Program-made: the position numbers and the translations under genes
DNA from: JAJFUI01 sp039679885
GTDB taxonomy: Bacteria > Planctomycetota > Planctomycetia > Pirellulales > Thermoguttaceae
Direction of reading: 5' to 3'
Length of the DNA stretch: 8,520 bases
NCBI GenBank assembly: GCA_039679885.1
Contig: JBDKUC010000025.1
Coordinates: 1-8,520, forward strand
Notes under the pieces: generated by a model
Databases searched by the model: none
Told to the model about the DNA's origin: nothing
What the model saw: only the letters and a program-made list of their open reading frames with translations
Shown: piece by piece, positions 6,226 through 8,520 of the stretch
How the letters are laid out: each line of letters begins with the position of its first letter
How positions within the stretch are numbered: the first letter of the stretch is position 1

Positions 6226-6331
6226 TAGTTCCGCCTTTAGGCGGCGTTCCTGGTCAAATCGCCGCCCAAGGGCGGCAACGGCCGCGTTGCAAACTGTGTG
6301 CCCTGGCTTCACGCGGAGCGTGAAGAGTACA
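6159..6331. repeat. Composite palindromic mosaic in the divergent gene gap
   Basis: The order is family C forward, C forward, family A forward (6221-6244, hairpin CCGCCT, TT, AGGCGG), a perfect 7-bp hairpin GCCGCCC, AA, GGGCGGC (6261-6276), a 6-bp hairpin GCAACG / CGTTGC (6275-6290), and C inverted (6307-6331). The outer 25-base ends (6159-6183 and 6307-6331) are inverted repeats with two differences, and these pair with each other in the hairpin (C-G becomes T-A). The block fills the gap between two divergently transcribed genes, so it lies upstream of both. No coding content. Confidence 0.8.
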
Positions 6332-6400
6332 CTACGGAACGGTCGGACGCTTGCATCGGGCGATCCCGACCGCGACAATTGCGGCTGGAGGTCCCCCATC

Positions 6401-7105
6401 ATGCTCGATGTCCTTGTCGTTTCTCCCCATCCCGACGACGCCGAAGTGGGCATGGGCGGGGCCATCGCCAGTTTCCTCGCCGAAGGGCTGTCCGTCGGTG
6501 TCCTCGATCTGACCGATGGCGAGCCAACCCCCTTCGGCTCGCCCGAGATCCGCAAGCGGGAGACGGCCGCCGCGACCGAAATCCTGGGAATTTCCTGGCG
6601 CGAAAACCTCGGGCTCCCGAATCGGAGCCTCGAACCGACGCTGGCGGCCCGGCGGCTCGTGGCCTCCGTCTTCCGCCAGCAGCGGCCGCGATGGATCTTC
6701 GCCCCCTACTGGATCGACGCCCACCCGGACCACCTGGCCGCCACCGAACTGGTCGACGCCGCCCGCTTCTGGGCGAAACTCACCAAAACCGACATGCCGG
6801 GCGAACCGTACTATCCCGAGCGCGTCTTCTACTACTACTGCTTCCACCTGCGGATGATCCCGCAGCCGGCCTTCGTGCTCGACATCAGCGACCACTGGGA
6901 GCGGAAGCGGGCGGCGATCGAATGCTATCGGAGCCAGTTCATCGAGGGCCGCCCACAGGAGCCGCCCACCCTCATCGATCGCCTGCGCGACCAGGCCGCC
7001 GTCTGGGGCTGGTCCATCGGCGCCCGCTACGGCGAGCCATTCGCCAGCCGCGAGCCGGTCGGTCTGACGACGCTCAAGGGCATGATGCCCCGGCAGTCGC
7101 CGTAA
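6401..7105 (+). CDS. bshB1: LmbE/PIG-L family deacetylase, BshB1-type
   Basis: With ATG 6401 (GGAGG at 6387-6391) the protein is 234 aa, the usual length for BshB1. Metal-binding motifs are HPDDAE (10-15) and HPDH (108-111). Other family marks are LTDGEPTPFGSPEIRKRE (37-54), RENLGLPN (67-74), the Phe/Tyr-rich YPERVFYYY (138-146), the DISDHWERKR segment (161-170), YRSQF (176-180) and a C-terminal GARYGEPF (207-214). BshB1 removes the acetyl group from GlcNAc-malate in bacillithiol synthesis in the cytoplasm, using zinc. Only this step is present here, so the name rests on protein resemblance; it could act on another N-acetylglucosamine conjugate. An in-frame extension to 6287 runs through repeat sequence and is not credible. 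It is transcribed alone, divergent from the C45 gene. Confidence 0.88.
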   Translation: MLDVLVVSPHPDDAEVGMGGAIASFLAEGLSVGVLDLTDGEPTPFGSPEIRKRETAAATEILGISWRENLGLPNRSLEPTLAARRLVASVFRQQRPRWIFAPYWIDAHPDHLAATELVDAARFWAKLTKTDMPGEPYYPERVFYYYCFHLRMIPQPAFVLDISDHWERKRAAIECYRSQFIEGRPQEPPTLIDRLRDQAAVWGWSIGARYGEPFASREPVGLTTLKGMMPRQSP

Positions 7106-7112
7106 GCGACCC

Positions 7113-7139
7113 GGACGGACTGGGAAGTCCGTCCTACGG
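7113..7139. repeat. Family B hairpin, copy 2
   Basis: This block is identical over 27 bases to 835-861: stem GGACGGACT (7113-7121) and AGTCCGTCC (7126-7134), loop GGGA, then TACGG. It begins 8 bp after the deacetylase stop codon. It could stabilise the 3' end of that mRNA, but there is no U-run for intrinsic termination. Confidence 0.85.
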
Positions 7140-7148
7140 TCCGATCGC

Positions 7149-7179
7149 GCAGCTTCCTCGGGGGTTGACCGGAAGCTGC
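7149..7179. terminator. Hairpin downstream of the deacetylase gene, possible terminator
   Basis: GCAGCTTCC (7149-7157) and GGAAGCTGC (7171-7179) form a perfect 9-bp stem with a 13-nt loop. It stands 44 bp after the stop codon and is not seen elsewhere in the window. No T-tract follows on the + strand, so it is at best a non-canonical terminator or a Rho-assisted pause site; it could also be a binding palindrome upstream of the methyltransferase gene. Confidence 0.35.
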
Positions 7180-7231
7180 CGCGGCATAACATTCCTCGCC
7201 GGACGTCTCGCACTCGACCCAGGAGGCGTGC

Positions 7232-7301
7232 AAGTCGTTCGTAGTTCCGCCTTGAGGCGGCGCTTTCGCTCGGAATACCGGCTAAAGCCGGGACGACGAA
7301 C
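7232..7301. repeat. Family A composite: two opposed hairpins
   Basis: The forward copy AAGTCGTTCGTAGTT with hairpin CCGCCT, TG, AGGCGG ends at 7260, and its first 29 bases differ at a single loop base from 675-703. The inverted copy has hairpin CCGGCT, AA, AGCCGG (7278-7291) followed by GACGACGAAC, a slightly decayed tag. It ends 20 bp before the methyltransferase start, so its hairpins would lie in the mRNA leader if transcription starts upstream. Confidence 0.85.
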
Positions 7302-7320
7302 CTCGATCGGGGGAATGGAC

Positions 7321-8247
7321 ATGGCCGTGAGCTACCGCATTATCACGCCAAGAGCGAGGTTCTTCGTCGCCGCCATCGGCAAGTACATCTTGCGGAAAGA
7401 CATGACCTGCCCGTCGTGCCAGGGCGCGGACGGCCAGGTGTGCGACACCAAGCGTCTCATCGTCAGCCTGCGGCGGTGCAACCGATGCAAGTTGCTCTAT
7501 CGCACGCCGACGACCACGCCGGAGCAAAGCCGGAAGTATTATCAGTCCGATTACGAGCAGGGCTACACGACCGATATGCCGTCGCCGGCCGATCTCGAAC
7601 GGTTGATGGCCACTCGCTTTCTCGGCACAGAACGCGACCACTCCGCCAAAATCGCCGTGCTCGAGGCCTTGGGCGCCAACTCCGGCGACAAGCTCTTCGA
7701 CTACGGCTGCTCCTGGGGCTACGGAAGCTGGCAGATGGCTCAATGCGGCTACGATGTTTCGGCGTTCGAGATCTCATCGCCCCGGGCCCAGTACGCGCGG
7801 CGCCACCTCGGCGTCACCGTCTACTCGACGCCGGAAAGCCTGCAATCGCCGGAGCTTCAAGGGACGTTCGACTACTTCTTCTCATCGCACGTGCTCGAAC
7901 ACGTGCCGTCGGTTTCGGTTGTCCTCGAGCAGGCGTTCCGCCTCTTACGGCCCGGCGGACTGTTCGTCGCATTCACGCCCAACGGCTCGTCGGCTCATCG
8001 CAACGCCAGCGCCGAAACCTGGCACGCCGCCTGGGGCTTCGTGCACAACAACTTCCTGGACGAATTGTTCTACGACACGTACTTTCGCCAAGCCCCGCGG
8101 TTGATGGCCTCGTTGCCGTACGATCTCGACGCCATCCGCGCCGCACGCCTCGACAACCGGGCGGCGACAATCCTCCCTTTGCACGGCACCGAATTGCTCG
8201 CGGTCGCCAGGAAACCCCTCGCCCCGGCTCGCGGATGGCAGAGCTGA
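7321..8247 (+). CDS. Class I SAM-dependent methyltransferase with N-terminal zinc ribbon
   Basis: The 308-aa reading uses ATG 7321, where GGGGG (7309-7313) gives a 7-base spacing; the in-frame ATG at 7315 lies too close to it. The frame stays open far upstream (to about 6298), but that stretch overlaps the deacetylase gene in another frame. Residues 30-56 hold two CxxC pairs (Cys30/33 and Cys53/56), a probable zinc ribbon. The Rossmann domain follows: motif I FDYGCSWGYG (126-135), acidic Glu150 after the next strand, FFSSHVLEHV (186-195), and LRPGGLFVAFTPNG (209-222). The zinc-ribbon-plus-Methyltransf_23 layout resembles sugar C-methyltransferases and proteins of surface polysaccharide clusters; the substrate is not predictable. 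No neighbouring glycan genes are visible, so the link is inference. Confidence 0.87.
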   Translation: MAVSYRIITPRARFFVAAIGKYILRKDMTCPSCQGADGQVCDTKRLIVSLRRCNRCKLLYRTPTTTPEQSRKYYQSDYEQGYTTDMPSPADLERLMATRFLGTERDHSAKIAVLEALGANSGDKLFDYGCSWGYGSWQMAQCGYDVSAFEISSPRAQYARRHLGVTVYSTPESLQSPELQGTFDYFFSSHVLEHVPSVSVVLEQAFRLLRPGGLFVAFTPNGSSAHRNASAETWHAAWGFVHNNFLDELFYDTYFRQAPRLMASLPYDLDAIRAARLDNRAATILPLHGTELLAVARKPLAPARGWQS

Positions 8248-8260
8248 GCGAACGCCTCAA

Positions 8261-8346
8261 CCCCAGGAGAACTGCGAAGTCCGTTGCAGGCGTTCGTAGT
8301 CCCGCCTTTAGGCGGAAAATCACCGGCTAAAGCCGGAACTACGAAC
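8261..8346. repeat. Family A module with flanking arm
   Basis: CCCCAGGAGAACTGCGAA (8261-8278) matches 4747-4764 in 16 of 18 bases. The 28 bases 8272-8299 reappear inverted at 4815-4842 with one difference. The core is GTTCGTAGT, hairpin CCGCCTTTAGGCGG (8302-8315), a spacer of seven, hairpin CCGGCTAAAGCCGG (8323-8336) and AACTACGAAC. It starts 14 bp after the methyltransferase stop. This is the free form of the module nested in the MITE-like element at 4634-4883. Confidence 0.85.
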
Positions 8347-8353
8347 AACTTTG

Positions 8354-8370
8354 CCCACGACAAGCGTGGG
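8354..8370. repeat. 6-bp GC-rich hairpin after the methyltransferase gene
   Basis: CCCACG (8354-8359) and CGTGGG (8365-8370) close a five-base loop. A weak T-containing stretch (TCAATCCTT) follows. It might serve as a terminator for the methyltransferase gene, about 107 bp after its stop, or be part of the neighbouring repeat module. Confidence 0.4.
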
Positions 8371-8393
8371 GTCAATCCTTCAGTTGGAACAGC

Positions 8394-8520
8394 CGTAGGG
8401 TGGGTCAAGCAAACCAGGGCGATGGTGGGGCTTCCGTCGCGGCAACTCGTTCTGCAAACCGACAGAGTGCAAATCACCGTTGATTGGTTTGCGAAGCCCC
8501 ACCATGTACTTGCGACGTCG
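8394..8520 (-). mobile_element. Second MITE-like copy, inverted and cut by the window end
   Basis: CGTAGGGTGGGTCAA (8394-8408) is the terminal repeat with one change from the copy at 4634. Read on the minus strand, 8520-8416 follows 4646-4750 with about seven differences and then joins directly to the counterpart of 4862-4883. It therefore lacks the 111-bp insert found in the first copy and represents the short form, expected to be about 140 bp. The other terminal repeat should lie just past base 8520. No gene is encoded. Confidence 0.75.

Noticed and set aside
6156..6331. Possible CRISPR array
   Set aside because: There are only two 35-bp direct units, adjacent with no spacer, and the remaining copies are inverted palindromes; no cas gene is present.
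6351..6379. TTGCAT and GACAAT as a promoter for the deacetylase gene
   Set aside because: Spacing is 17 bp, but only three and four bases match consensus, and the pair overlaps a small self-complementary stretch; too weak to list.
6298..7320. Long upstream extension of the methyltransferase frame
   Set aside because: It overlaps the deacetylase gene in another frame and is Arg/Pro/Gly-rich, as expected for off-frame reading of GC-rich DNA; a good ribosome site exists for 7321.

Overview
The window looks like chromosomal DNA from a planctomycete, most likely a Pirellulales-like lineage. This rests on high GC content, recognisable planctomycete protein types (a YdjY-domain lipoprotein, a pseudo-receiver protein, a Ycf46-like ATPase) and gene gaps packed with short dispersed palindromes around GTTCGTAGTTCCGCC. 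The assignment comes from memory of such genomes, not from a search.

Layout. 2-670 (+) is the 3' part of a degenerate receiver-domain protein. 671-1031 is a repeat-filled gap ending in a plausible promoter. 1032-2333 (+) is a YdjY/DUF4019 lipoprotein. 2385-3086 (+) is a Tat-exported hemerythrin, overlapping by 4 bp a Ycf46-like AAA+ ATPase at 3083-4570 (+). 4571-4902 is a convergent gap holding a ~250-bp MITE-like element with perfect 15-bp terminal inverted repeats. 4903-6066 (-) is an exported C45/AAT-family Ntn-hydrolase. 6067-6400 is a divergent gap carrying a mosaic of palindromes. 6401-7105 (+) is a BshB1-type LmbE/PIG-L deacetylase. 7106-7320 holds hairpins. 7321-8247 (+) is a zinc-ribbon plus SAM-methyltransferase protein. 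8248-8520 is another repeat module and a second copy, inverted, of the MITE-like element that runs off the window.

The gene set is mixed rather than one pathway. Three products appear to act outside the cytoplasm (lipoprotein, hemerythrin, C45 hydrolase). The only tightly coupled pair is hemerythrin plus AAA+ ATPase, which may form a small operon with the upstream lipoprotein gene. No known defence system, CRISPR array, transposase, tRNA or rRNA is visible.

The most interesting layer is the non-coding one. At least four families of small palindromes occur. Two show compensatory base changes between copies seen within this single window, which argues that the hairpin itself is maintained. They are arranged as mosaics, nested in one another, and one unrelated palindrome lies in frame inside a coding sequence.
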